Source: Bradyrhizobium commune | GTDB taxonomy: Bacteria > Pseudomonadota > Alphaproteobacteria > Rhizobiales > Xanthobacteraceae | DNA: 64,000 nt | Assembly: GCF_015624505.1 (NCBI RefSeq) | Contig: NZ_CP061379.1 | Span: 4,650,001-4,714,000 of the forward strand | Reading direction: 5' to 3' | Shown here: positions 8,227 through 16,894 of the stretch, in pieces | How positions within the stretch are numbered: the first letter of the stretch is position 1 | How the letters are laid out: every line of letters starts with the position of its first letter | Notes under the pieces: generated by a model | Database searches by the model: none | What the model was told of the DNA's origin: nothing | What the model saw: the letters and a program-made list of their open reading frames with translations, nothing else | Translations under genes and position numbers: made by a program

Positions 8227-9996
8227 TCACCGCGTCGTTGCGGCCCTGACGGCGCGGAAGAACGAGTCCTGTCCTTTGACCGCGGCGTAGAGGTTGAGCC
8301 GACCCCAGCCGTCCCAGGTGTTGCCGTCGAGCAGTGCGAAGCCGGATGGCAGCGCGGTGTTGCGCAGGATCTCGGTCCGCTGCTCGTCGGTGGCATAGGG
8401 GAAGCGGGTCAGCAGCAACACCTGCGCCTGCACCGGGACGGTCTCAGGCAACTTCATCGACGAGGCCAAGGCGAGCCCGTAGCTCATCCGGTAGGTGTAA
8501 CCCCTGCTGTCGTCCGGATCGAGGTTGTAGTCGGGCTCCCGATCGTCGCGGTCATGATCGCGCCCGGCGCGACGGTCGTGGCCATCGTCGTCGTGGGTGC
8601 CGCGGAGCCGCTTGAGGCAGTCTTCCACCGTGCTCGTACCGCACGATTGCGCCAGATATTTCTGGGCCTTGGTATGGGCCTGATAGACTGCATAGGCGGA
8701 GGCGTTGGCGGAATTGGTCCAATCCAGCCGGTTGCCATACGGACCATAGAGCGCGCCGTAGATGTTGGTCGCGACGATCGCGGTCGCCTCGATACGGCCG
8801 CCGATCACGTCCAGCGGCGAATGCATGCCGGCAAGAATGCGATTGTTGCCGAGGTCGGCGGCGCGAACCAGCAGGCTTTCAAATTGCTGCGGCACCAGGA
8901 AGGCCAGACCGAGCGCCTGGTTGTAGGCGAGATTGGTGTGACCGCTGACGAAGGCGCCGTCGCCGTAGGGATTGGTGCCGTTCGCAATCTGCCAGAGCAG
9001 CGTCGGAACCTTGACCTTGGCCGAGAGCCTGAACGGACGGGGCGCCGTGCCGATGCCCGGAACGTAGTCGCCGGCGTTGAACTGGGTCGGCGTGAAATTG
9101 CCCGACGCGTCGAAGCTTCCGACGTCGGGGACCGTAATCGGATTGCCTCCATTGGCCGCCACCAGCGCCGCAGTCGCGGTGTAGCCCCGCACCCAATTGA
9201 GCGTGTTGTAGTAGGCGATCGGCACCGAGAAACTGCTGAAATAGGTCGGAACGACGAACTGCGCGGTGTCCGTGGCCGAGAGACCGGCCTTGTTGCTGAC
9301 GGCATTGTAATTGCCGTAGCGCGCGTCCAGCGGGCTGATCACCCCGGCGGCGATCGACGCGGGGTTCACGACCGGCGCGGTCGAGCCCATGTAGCGCTCG
9401 AACGTGCGCTTCGGCGGCTCGGTCGAGGCGTTGTTGCGGATGGTGGTGTTGAGGAAGTTTGCGGCATCGGACAATGGCGTCGCAGTGCCGTCGCCAAAGG
9501 CCGCAAAGCCGATGGTCGCGCTGTTGAGATAGTTGATGCCGTGTGCGGACGCGTCGTAGTCCTGCAACGTGGTCGCCGGATACGAGGTGGGCGTCAGGCT
9601 CGTGGGCGGCGTCGCCGTCGTGGAAGACCCGATCCCCGTCATGAAGTACGACGTCAGAGGCCCCAACCCGTTGAGAACGCTATAGGGCTGCGCCGTGCGA
9701 TCGTCATGAACCGCGGCGAGCGTTTGCGCCGGCGTGCGTTCTTGCGTCATCCTGATGACGGTCAGATAATTCTGCTCCATGACCCCCACGCCGTTCCTCA
9801 GCTTGGGATCGACGAGCATGAGACGGGTGTAGGAATCCAGCAGGTTGACGATCGTGGATCCGACCGAGGCGGTGGAGCTGTTGGTGAAATTCACCGGCGG
9901 CGTGGAAGGAATGGAGTCGGCGCGCGCCGCGGCCGGCAGCAGAGCAGCGCCGAGGGTCGCATATCTCCAGAATTTCGAAGGCGAAAAGGTTGTCAT
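8227..9996 (-). CDS. Exported PAP2-superfamily phosphatase / haloperoxidase-like protein
   Basis: A 589-residue protein with a Sec-type signal peptide (to about residue 28, ending AAARADS). The acid phosphatase/vanadium-haloperoxidase signature is present: GDGAFVSGHTNLAY, then NNRILAGMHSPLDVIGG about 30 residues on, giving the two catalytic histidines. The C-terminal part holds an Asp/His/Arg-rich insert (THDDDGHDRRAGRDHDRDD) that may bind metal or be disordered. At about twice the size of simple PAP2 enzymes it could be a periplasmic phosphatase or phosphodiesterase-like enzyme; the substrate is unknown. The ATG at 9996 is supported by CCGGAG upstream. Confidence 0.8.
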   Translation of the reverse strand: MTTFSPSKFWRYATLGAALLPAAARADSIPSTPPVNFTNSSTASVGSTIVNLLDSYTRLMLVDPKLRNGVGVMEQNYLTVIRMTQERTPAQTLAAVHDDRTAQPYSVLNGLGPLTSYFMTGIGSSTTATPPTSLTPTSYPATTLQDYDASAHGINYLNSATIGFAAFGDGTATPLSDAANFLNTTIRNNASTEPPKRTFERYMGSTAPVVNPASIAAGVISPLDARYGNYNAVSNKAGLSATDTAQFVVPTYFSSFSVPIAYYNTLNWVRGYTATAALVAANGGNPITVPDVGSFDASGNFTPTQFNAGDYVPGIGTAPRPFRLSAKVKVPTLLWQIANGTNPYGDGAFVSGHTNLAYNQALGLAFLVPQQFESLLVRAADLGNNRILAGMHSPLDVIGGRIEATAIVATNIYGALYGPYGNRLDWTNSANASAYAVYQAHTKAQKYLAQSCGTSTVEDCLKRLRGTHDDDGHDRRAGRDHDRDDREPDYNLDPDDSRGYTYRMSYGLALASSMKLPETVPVQAQVLLLTRFPYATDEQRTEILRNTALPSGFALLDGNTWDGWGRLNLYAAVKGQDSFFRAVRAATTR

Positions 9997-10217
9997 CTGA
10001 ATGGGCTCCGGATCCTGGCCTGCTGAATGCACCCGGTGCTTCTGCACACGAGTGGGGATCTGCTCGACGAGCCGACACCATCCCCGCGCCTGAGGTATTT
10101 ATCGATCGTTACAGTATGATAACGACGACGTTACCGCTCACATGCAAGATGGGCCGAAAGCGCGCTCCGCTCCAAGCGTGGGGGTCTGGATCTATTGCCG
10201 CGACGTAGATGGAGGGA

Positions 10218-10286
10218 TGCGTCGTGGAAAGCTGAGTGCGCGAGCATCCCGAGCGGCGGCTGTGGCTGCATCGCAGGCTGCGGTAG
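10218..10286 (+). pseudogene. Relic of an LpxL-family acyltransferase C-terminus
   Basis: Read in frame, this stretch gives CVVES-stop-VREHPERRLWLHRRLR-stop, against SVVESWVREYPEQWLWLHRRWR-stop at the end of lpxXL (7952-8020). The Trp codon TGG has become TGA. The match covers about 22 codons with the same stop position. It abuts the 3' end of the fic gene and no acyltransferase body is visible upstream. It is a decayed fragment of a second lpxL-type gene or of a local duplication. Confidence 0.6.
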
Positions 10287-10289
10287 CGG

Positions 10290-11411
10290 TCACTGCGCTG
10301 GCTCCTTGTTATCCAGTTTCAACCGGTAACGGGTATGCCGGAGTTCGCCCGTTCTGGTCAGCGCTCCTTTCGCGACAAGATCCTGGAGGTCGCGTGTCGC
10401 CGTCGCGCGCGGAGCCTTCGTAATGCTGATGTAGTTTTCGGCGCTGAGACCACCCTTGAAGCCATCGATGCCCTCCTTGAACATGCGGGCGATCGCCTTC
10501 TCCTGGCGAGCGTTGAATTGCCCACGCAGACGCTCATAGAACCTTGTCTTCGCGATATAGAAGTCGACCCGCTGATTGGTGTTTTCCTGCGCTTGGAGGG
10601 TTGTTTGGCCGAAGTACAGCAGCCAATCCGTTATCTCCATGCGCTTGTTGTTGCGCTCAAGAGCATCGTAGTAGGCCGTCCGCTTGCGTTCGATGGTAAA
10701 TGCCAACGCGATCAGCGTTGGCTGACCTAGATTTTGCGCAAGCGATTTTTCTGCCAGCGCACGAGCAATCCTGCCGTTGCCATCTTCGAAAGGATGAATG
10801 CTGACAAAGTAGAGGTGCGCCATGGCGGCGCGCGTGATTGCCGGCAGCGGGTGAGCGCCATCCGGCCCGGTGTCGTTGAACCACTGGACGAACGCAGCCA
10901 TCTCTCTCGCCATGGTCTCGGAAGGCGGCGCCTCAAAGTGAACCTTGCGCTGACCGATCGCTCCGGAAACAATCTGCATGGGTTCGGAATCGGCACGGTA
11001 GGCGCCTATCGTCTTGATCGCCCGATCCCCACTCATCAACATGCCGTGCCAGCCAAACATCGTCTTGCCGGTCAGTGGCGTCGCGAAGTTGAGGTACAGA
11101 TCGACCATCATTTGCGCGATGCCGCGTTCGGCAGGAGACACACCGGCCTGCTGATCACCAAGGCCGAACTGGTGCCGCAACGACGACTGAACGCTGTCCC
11201 GGTTGAGGATCTCGCCCTCGATCTCTGAGGTTTTCAGCGCCTCGTCACTGATGACTTCAATGCGCAAGTTCTCCCGATCACCTTGGCTGACATGCTTGAA
11301 GGCGCCGATGAACTCGCCAGAGCGAAGCAGGAATTCAGCCTCGAGCGGCGCCAGGGCGACCGCGTCGTAGGTAAAATGTGGCCAGGTCGGCTGCTCCCAA
11401 TTCCAGCGCAT
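10290..11411 (-). CDS. Fic family protein (class II, self-inhibited AMPylase)
   Basis: A 373-residue protein with an N-terminal DUF4172-like segment (MRWNWEQPTWPHF), an inhibitory helix TSEIEG (61-66) matching the (S/T)xxxE(G/N) motif, the Fic catalytic loop HPFEDGNGRIAR (206-217) and a C-terminal winged-helix region (about 320-373). Fic enzymes usually transfer AMP to protein side chains; the inhibitory motif before the catalytic domain makes it class II. The intact motif predicts activity once inhibition is relieved. Palindromes sit right at its promoter, suggesting self-regulation through the winged helix. Surroundings with a gene relic and gene-poor DNA suggest an accessory gene. Confidence 0.9.
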   Translation of the reverse strand: MRWNWEQPTWPHFTYDAVALAPLEAEFLLRSGEFIGAFKHVSQGDRENLRIEVISDEALKTSEIEGEILNRDSVQSSLRHQFGLGDQQAGVSPAERGIAQMMVDLYLNFATPLTGKTMFGWHGMLMSGDRAIKTIGAYRADSEPMQIVSGAIGQRKVHFEAPPSETMAREMAAFVQWFNDTGPDGAHPLPAITRAAMAHLYFVSIHPFEDGNGRIARALAEKSLAQNLGQPTLIALAFTIERKRTAYYDALERNNKRMEITDWLLYFGQTTLQAQENTNQRVDFYIAKTRFYERLRGQFNARQEKAIARMFKEGIDGFKGGLSAENYISITKAPRATATRDLQDLVAKGALTRTGELRHTRYRLKLDNKEPAQ

Positions 11412-11415
11412 GAGC

Positions 11416-11445
11416 TATAGAATTCCCTTCTATAACTCATTATAG
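11416..11445 (-). promoter_or_regulatory. fic promoter with two overlapping palindromes
   Basis: TATAGAA (11416-11422) and TTCTATA (11428-11434) form a perfect inverted repeat with a 5-base gap; CTATAA (11430-11435) and TTATAG (11440-11445) form a second with a 4-base gap. On the minus strand TATAAT at 11444-11439 overlaps the second palindrome and fits a -10 element. The sites start 5 bp upstream of the fic ATG, a position for autorepression. No clear -35 is visible. Confidence 0.55.
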
Positions 11446-12045
11446 ATGATAATACGAGCTATTAGAAAGCCCATTCCATAACTCCCGAGAGCCCGCTACG
11501 GCGAGACTGCCATCGTCGGCAGCAACCGGTTCGCCCTGTCCTACAGTTCGCAGGACACAACGAATGTACGCGCCGAGCTCGGGCGCACGCACCGACCGGC
11601 GCTTCCTCGTTGAGAACGCTGTGCTCACCCTGCGCGGCCGGAAATGAAATGGCGCAACGGTCTCTCACTCGCGTGTACCGTCGAGAGCGAGTTCTCCCAC
11701 AGCACGCAGACTGACACGGTGCGGTATGAGTGGTGGGCCGCCCCTGCTCTCATGCTCGTATTGGGAGCGGCGTTTGAGCCTGATGGCGACGATGCCATTC
11801 TGCCAGTGTTTTGCCCGACGAGTCAAAGGACCGCAGGTCGATCACATCAGGCGCGTCCGGTGGCTCACTTCGCGTTGCGGGAGAGATGCTTCAGGCTTTT
11901 GCGCCTGCGGCTCGATTCACGGAAGCAGCACCACACCTTAGGCGCCGTCACCGCCGACAACACGCCAATGGCGGTTCTACTGTGCATGGGGTTGTTTTGC
12001 AGAAGATGAGTTGCCGGGGTTGATCCCGGCGCGACCGCGACGTCT
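11446..12045. other. Gene-poor region (about 600 bp)
   Basis: No reading frame here has a convincing domain, ribosome-binding site or composition. Short ORFs on both strands look like noise. The strings at 11801-11827 (containing CCAGTGTTTTGCCCGACG) and 11983-11999 (GCATGGGGTTGTTTT) resemble from memory a degenerate intergenic sequence seen repeatedly in Bradyrhizobium genomes; this is a weak recollection. Together with the fic gene it looks like an accessory insertion zone. Confidence 0.45.
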
Positions 12046-13152
12046 CTACCGTCCCGTCTTCACCTTGGTCCAAAGCCGGTTGATGACCCGCTGCGTCGCC
12101 GGATCGCGGGCGGTGATGACGAACAGTTTTGCGAGCGTCGCCTCGTCCGGATAGATGTTCTTGTCGTTCAAAATCTTCGGGTCGACCAGCTTCTGGCTCG
12201 CGAGGTTGCCATTGGCGTAGGACAGGAAGTCCGAGTTCTTGGCGGCGACGTCGGGGCGATAGAGATAGTCGATCAGCGCGTAGGCTTCCTTGACGTTCTT
12301 GGCGTCCGCGGGGATCGCGAGATTGTCGAAGAACATCTGCGCGCCCTCCTTCGGGATCGTGTAGCCGATCTCGACTCCGCTCTTGGCCTCCGCCGCGCGC
12401 GCCCGGGCCTGCATGATGTCGCCGGACCAGCCGACCACGAAGCAGATCTCGCCGGTGGCGAGTGCGCTCAGATATTCGGAGGAGTGAAATTTCCGCACCG
12501 ACGGGCGCACCTTCGCGACGACGTCGGCGGCCTTCTCGAGGTCGGCCTGCTTGGTCGAGTTCGGGTCGAGCCCGAGCCAGCTCAGCGCCGCCGGAAAGAT
12601 ATCGTCGGCGGAATCGAGCATGTGCACGCCGCAATCCCTGAACTTGGCGAGGTTCTCCGGCTTGAAGACGATGTCCCAGCTGTCGATCCTGGCGTCGGGT
12701 CCGAGGATCTGCTTCACCTTGGCGACGTTGTAGCCGATGCCCGTCGTGCCCCACATGTAGTTCGCGGCGTAGACATTGCCGGGATCGTAGGTCGCGAGAT
12801 TCTTGGTCACCATCGGCCAGGCGTTGGCGAGGTTGGGGAGCTGCGACTTGTCGAGCTTCTGGAAGATGTTGGCCTTGATCTGGCGCTGGAGGAAATAGGC
12901 GGTGGGCACCACGACGTCGTAGCCGGACTTGCCGGCCATCAGGCGGGTCTCCAGCGTCTCGTTGGCGTCGAAGGTGTCGTAGACCACCTTGATGCCGGTC
13001 TCCTTGGTGAAGGCCTCGAGGACATCAGGCGCCATGTAGTTCGACCAGTTGTAGAAGTTGACGACGCGCTCCTCGGCGCCCGCCCCTTGCGGGAGCAACG
13101 TCAGCGCTGCGGCGATCGCGAGACCAAGGCGGGAGCGGCTGACGTTCGTCAT
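12046..13152 (-). CDS. Polyamine ABC transporter substrate-binding protein (PotF-like)
   Basis: A 368-residue periplasmic binding protein with a cleavable signal peptide (to about residue 26, GAGAEERVV). VVNFYNWSNYMAPDVLEAF and the following FTKETGIKVVYDTFDANET are typical of the PotF/SpuD/PotD group that binds putrescine or spermidine, and GYDVVVPTAYFLQRQI is also characteristic. The ATG at 13152 follows AGAGGTAG. The aminotransferase ends 5 bp upstream, so the gene is the last of a probable three-gene operon (rhodanese, aminotransferase, binding protein). No permease or ATPase genes are in view, so it must work with transporter subunits encoded elsewhere. Confidence 0.88.
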   Translation of the reverse strand: MTNVSRSRLGLAIAAALTLLPQGAGAEERVVNFYNWSNYMAPDVLEAFTKETGIKVVYDTFDANETLETRLMAGKSGYDVVVPTAYFLQRQIKANIFQKLDKSQLPNLANAWPMVTKNLATYDPGNVYAANYMWGTTGIGYNVAKVKQILGPDARIDSWDIVFKPENLAKFRDCGVHMLDSADDIFPAALSWLGLDPNSTKQADLEKAADVVAKVRPSVRKFHSSEYLSALATGEICFVVGWSGDIMQARARAAEAKSGVEIGYTIPKEGAQMFFDNLAIPADAKNVKEAYALIDYLYRPDVAAKNSDFLSYANGNLASQKLVDPKILNDKNIYPDEATLAKLFVITARDPATQRVINRLWTKVKTGR

Positions 13153-13157
13153 GTCAT

Positions 13158-14336
13158 CTACCTCTTGCGTCCGCGCACCGCGTCCGATAGCCGCTCCAGC
13201 GCGGTGTCCAGCGTCTGGTCCTTCTTGGCAAAGCAGAAGCGGACCACCGAGGTGACGGGGTCCTGCTCGTAGAACGCCGAGACCGGGATCGCCGCGACCT
13301 TGAAATCCCTGACGATCCGCCAGCAGAACTCGGTATCGCTCTCGTTCAGCCCGAGCGGCGACAGGTCCACGGTGAGGAAGTAGGTGCCCTGCGACTTCAG
13401 CACGGGGAAGCCGAGGCTTTCCAGCCCCCTGGTCAGGCGGTCCCGGCTCCGCGCCAGATCCTTGCGCATCGACAGAAAGTACTCATCCGGCTTGCCGAGG
13501 CCGTAGGCGACGGCGGCCTGGAGGTTGGGCGCGGTGGTGAAGGTCAGGAACTGGTGCACCTTGGCGGCGACGCGCAGCAGCGGCGGCGCGGCGCAGACGA
13601 AGCCGATCTTCCAGCCCGTCAGCGAGAAGATCTTGCCGGCCGAGCCGACCTTGATCGTGCGCTCGCGCATGCCGGGAATGGTGATCAGCGGGATGTGCTT
13701 GTGCTCGTCGAAGGTGACGTGCTCCCAGACCTCGTCGCAGATCGCGATGACGTCGAACTCCTGACAGTAGCGAGCCAGGAGCTCGAGGTCCTCGCGCGGA
13801 TAGACCACCGCGGAGGGATTCAGAGGATTGTTGAAGAGCACCGCCTTGGTCTTTGAATTGAAGACGCTTTTGAGCATGTCCTCATTCAGCCGCCAGTGCG
13901 GTGGCTCCAGACGCACGAGACGCGGAATGCCGCCGGCCTGACGGATGATCGGCAAATAGGAATCATAGACCGGCTGGAAGCAGACCACCTCGTCGCCGGG
14001 CTGCACCACCGCCAGGATCGCCGAGGTCAGCGCCTCGGTGCCGCCGGAGGTGACCATCACCTCGCTCATCGGATCGAGCTTGAGCCCGTGCCAGTGGCCA
14101 TAGTGAGTCGCGATCGCCTGGCGCAGTTCCGGCAGGCCCATCATCGACGGATACTGGTTGTAGCCGTTGAGCGAGGCGTCGGCGGCTGCGCGGCGGATAT
14201 CCTCCGGACCGGGATCGTCGGGAAAGCCCTGGCCGAGATTGATGGCGGCATTGTCGCGCGCGGCCTGCGACATCGCCTCGAAGATGGTGACGGGAAGGTC
14301 GGCGAAGACCTTGTTGAGGGACGGGCTTTTCGACAT
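13158..14336 (-). CDS. PLP-dependent aminotransferase, class I/II (methionine/kynurenine aminotransferase-like)
   Basis: A 392-residue fold-type I aminotransferase. The substrate and cofactor motifs visible are NLGQGFPDDPGP near residue 32, CDEVWEHVTFDEH with the cofactor-binding Asp near 200, and SAGKIFSLTGWKIG with the Schiff-base Lys near 235. The sequence style matches the YbdL/kynurenine aminotransferase group acting on methionine, glutamine or aromatic amino acids; the substrate here is unproven. It is 8 bp after the rhodanese gene and 5 bp before the PotF-like gene on the minus strand. Confidence 0.88.
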   Translation of the reverse strand: MSKSPSLNKVFADLPVTIFEAMSQAARDNAAINLGQGFPDDPGPEDIRRAAADASLNGYNQYPSMMGLPELRQAIATHYGHWHGLKLDPMSEVMVTSGGTEALTSAILAVVQPGDEVVCFQPVYDSYLPIIRQAGGIPRLVRLEPPHWRLNEDMLKSVFNSKTKAVLFNNPLNPSAVVYPREDLELLARYCQEFDVIAICDEVWEHVTFDEHKHIPLITIPGMRERTIKVGSAGKIFSLTGWKIGFVCAAPPLLRVAAKVHQFLTFTTAPNLQAAVAYGLGKPDEYFLSMRKDLARSRDRLTRGLESLGFPVLKSQGTYFLTVDLSPLGLNESDTEFCWRIVRDFKVAAIPVSAFYEQDPVTSVVRFCFAKKDQTLDTALERLSDAVRGRKR

Positions 14337-14344
14337 CGACCCGA

Positions 14345-14671
14345 TCAGCCACCGACCTTGCTGGGAAGACCCGCCGCCTTCCAGCCGAGCATGCCGCCGG
14401 CCAGATGCTTGTCGTAAGGCAGACCCGCCGCTTGCGCCGCGAGCGAGGCAGTCACCGAGCGCTTGCCCGAACGGCAGGCGAACACGACCTCTTTGCCGGC
14501 GGGATCGGGGATCGCCTTGGGATCGAAGGTCGAGAGCGGAACAACGACGCCGTACGGATAGGCCTCGGCCTCGACCTCGTTCGGCTCACGGACGTCGACC
14601 AGCAGATAGCGGCCTTCCGCGACACCCTTGGCGACCTCGTCCGGGGTCAGATCCTGTACCTGGCTTGTCAC
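14345..14671 (-). CDS. Single-domain rhodanese-like sulfurtransferase
   Basis: A 108-residue protein that is a single rhodanese domain: LLVDVREPNEVEAEAYPYG near residues 24-42 and the active-site loop FACRSGKRSVTA with the persulfide-forming Cys near 69. The GTG at 14671 is preferred because TTGGAGGATGAT places GGAGG at the right distance; a longer ATG start at 14737 would add a non-homologous N-terminus. It leads the operon with an aminotransferase and a polyamine-binding protein. Role is likely sulfur transfer or sulfide handling in the cytosol. Confidence 0.85.
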   Translation of the reverse strand: MTSQVQDLTPDEVAKGVAEGRYLLVDVREPNEVEAEAYPYGVVVPLSTFDPKAIPDPAGKEVVFACRSGKRSVTASLAAQAAGLPYDKHLAGGMLGWKAAGLPSKVGG

Positions 14672-14828
14672 ATCATCCTCCAACGTCCGCCCGCCTGCCG
14701 GGGGCGGCAACCTCGCCTCTCGGCATGCGAAAATCAAGCGCTACAAAGGCTTGAGCCGGGCGGCGCAAGTTAAAGCTAAATCGCAGCGACTTGAAGTGGG
14801 GTTTGAATCCCTGCCCTAGATCGTCAGC

Positions 14829-16757
14829 CTAGATCGTCACCTGGGTGCCGACCTCGACCACGCGGCCGGACGGGATCTGGAAATAGTCGGTGGCGTCGTT
14901 GGCGGAGCGGCTGAGCGAGATGAACAGCCGGTCCTGCCAGCGCGGCATGCCGGAATGGGCGGCGGGCTTCAGCGCCCTGCGCGACAGGAAGAACGAGGTC
15001 GACATGATGTCGAACTGCCAGCCGAGCTTGCGGGCGATCGCCAGCGCCTTCGGCACGTTGGGCGATTCCATGAAGCCGAACTTCAGCGTCACCTTGGAGA
15101 AGGTCGGGCTGATCTGTTCGAGCTTCACCCGCTCGGCCGGATCGATGCGCGGGGTCTGCGCGGTCTCGATCGTGAGAATGACGTTCTTCTCGTGAAGCAC
15201 CTTGTAGTGTTTCAGACTATGCATCAGCGCGGTCGGCGCGCTGAGCGGGTCCGACGTCAGGAACACGGCCGTGCCGGGCACCCGCTGCGGCGGCCGCTTC
15301 TCCAGCATCGCCACGAGGTCGGCGAGCGGGAATTCGAGCTTGCGCGACTTCTCGAACAGCAGACGGCTGCCGCGCCGCCACGTGTACATCATCAGAATCA
15401 TGAGGGCGCCGAGCGCGAGCGGCACCCAGCCGCCCTCGAACACCTTAAGCAGGTTTGCGGCGAGGAAGGTCAGGTCGAGGAACAAGAACGGCGCGATCAG
15501 GGCGGCGGCCCACAGCGGCGACCACTTCCAGGCCTTCCAGATCACGACAAAGCCCATCATGCCGGTGACCACCATGGTCCCGGTGACGGCGATGCCATAG
15601 GCGGAGGCAAGCGCGCTGGAGGAGCGGAACAAGAGCACCATCATGATCACCGCGACCAGCAACAGCTGGTTGATGCGCGGGATGAAGATCTGGCCGGAAT
15701 GGGCTTCAGACGTATGGCGAATTTCGAAGCGCGGCAGCAGCCCGAGCTGGATCGCCTGGCGCGTCAGCGAATAGGCGCCGGTGATGACGGCCTGGCTCGC
15801 GATCACGGTGGCGGCGGTCGCCAGCACGACCATGCCGCCACGGGCAAAACCTTGCGGAAACAGCTGGAAGAACGGGCTCTCGATCGCACCGGGATCGCCA
15901 AGGACGAGAGCGCCCTGCCCGAGATAGTTCAGCGCCAGCGACGGCAGCACGATGAACAGCCAGGCGGTCTGGATCGGCCGCTTGCCGAAATGGCCGAGAT
16001 CGGCATAGAGCGCCTCGGCCCCGGTGACCGCGAGGAAGACGGCGCCGAGCGTCACGAAGCCGATGATGCCGTGGTGGAGCATGAAGGACACGGCATAGAA
16101 CGGATTGAGCGCGAACAGCACCTGCGGCTGCGCGATGATCGGACCGATCGCGGCGATCGCGATCACCGCGAACCAGACGCACATGATGGGGCCGAAGAAC
16201 GCCGCGACGCGGGCGGTGCCGCGCGACTGCACGGCGAACAGGCCGACCAGGATCACCACGGTCAACGGCACGATATAGGGTTCGAACCGCAGCGTGACGT
16301 CCTTCATGCCTTCGATCGCCGACAGCACCGAGACCGCCGGCGTGATCACGGCATCGCCGTAGAACAACGCGCCGGAGATGATGCCGAGCAGGACGATGGT
16401 CGCCCCGCCGGTGCCGACCGCGCGCTGGGCCAGCGCCATCAGCGCGAGCGTGCCGCCTTCGCCATTGTTGTCGGCGCGCAAGAGGATCACGACGTATTTG
16501 AGCGTCACCACGACGATGAGTGCCCAAAGGATCAGGGACACGACGCCAAGCACCGCCGCCGACGTCGGCGCACCTTCGGCGCCGGACGCCGCGATCACCG
16601 CCTCGCGAAACGCGTAGAGCGGCGAGGTGCCGATATCGCCATAGACGACGCCGATGCTGCCAAGCGTCAGCGCGCCGAAACCTGCGGTGGTATGGGCATC
16701 GCCATGCCCATTGGCCGCCGCCGTTTCCGGGGCGGGAACTACTACGTCACTTGTCAT
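14829..16757 (-). CDS. kup: Kup family low-affinity potassium transporter (copy A)
   Basis: A 642-residue protein with about 12 membrane segments in the first 430 residues and a cytoplasmic C-terminal domain. The family signature [23 protein letters not shown] lies near residues 32-54 (core [11 protein letters not shown]), with ADNNGEGG and YADLGHFG following. It carries out H+-coupled K+ uptake at the inner membrane. A paralogue lies 137 bp upstream in the same direction, and both end in the same [21 protein letters not shown] tail, which shows tandem duplication. No potassium- or nucleotide-sensing leader was recognised upstream. Confidence 0.95.
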   Translation of the reverse strand: MTSDVVVPAPETAAANGHGDAHTTAGFGALTLGSIGVVYGDIGTSPLYAFREAVIAASGAEGAPTSAAVLGVVSLILWALIVVVTLKYVVILLRADNNGEGGTLALMALAQRAVGTGGATIVLLGIISGALFYGDAVITPAVSVLSAIEGMKDVTLRFEPYIVPLTVVILVGLFAVQSRGTARVAAFFGPIMCVWFAVIAIAAIGPIIAQPQVLFALNPFYAVSFMLHHGIIGFVTLGAVFLAVTGAEALYADLGHFGKRPIQTAWLFIVLPSLALNYLGQGALVLGDPGAIESPFFQLFPQGFARGGMVVLATAATVIASQAVITGAYSLTRQAIQLGLLPRFEIRHTSEAHSGQIFIPRINQLLLVAVIMMVLLFRSSSALASAYGIAVTGTMVVTGMMGFVVIWKAWKWSPLWAAALIAPFLFLDLTFLAANLLKVFEGGWVPLALGALMILMMYTWRRGSRLLFEKSRKLEFPLADLVAMLEKRPPQRVPGTAVFLTSDPLSAPTALMHSLKHYKVLHEKNVILTIETAQTPRIDPAERVKLEQISPTFSKVTLKFGFMESPNVPKALAIARKLGWQFDIMSTSFFLSRRALKPAAHSGMPRWQDRLFISLSRSANDATDYFQIPSGRVVEVGTQVTI

Positions 16758-16894
16758 GGGAGAGACGATGGCCTCTAAAATGCTTCACTGCACCATGGCG
16801 GAAGAGCGCGGCTTATAGTCCTGCGCTACTGGCATAGCCTAGCCCGATTCTGGGCCATCGGCATGCAAAATCTGCATAGGTCCGCCGACTGCGA

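Noticed and set aside
8218..10026. 602-codon plus-strand frame opposite the PAP2 gene
   Set aside because: Antisense of a gene with a signal peptide and intact catalytic motifs; its own translation has low complexity and no domain.
12013..12030. Small GCCGGG/CCCGGC hairpin downstream of the PotF-like gene
   Set aside because: Only six base pairs and no T run; too weak to call a terminator in GC-rich DNA.
11446..12045. Short ORFs in the gene-poor zone after fic (for example 11644-12009)
   Set aside because: No ribosome-binding site, domain or conserved composition; frames on both strands look equally poor.
14741..14828. tRNA-like string ending in GGTTTGAATCCC ahead of the kup stop
   Set aside because: A T-loop-like sequence is visible, but no acceptor stem, D-arm or anticodon stem can be folded around it.
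14955..16778. 607-codon open frame on the plus strand opposite kup copy A
   Set aside because: It is the exact antisense shadow of a well-conserved Kup gene, with a Arg/Gln/His/Asp-rich composition that matches no fold. High GC makes such frames common.
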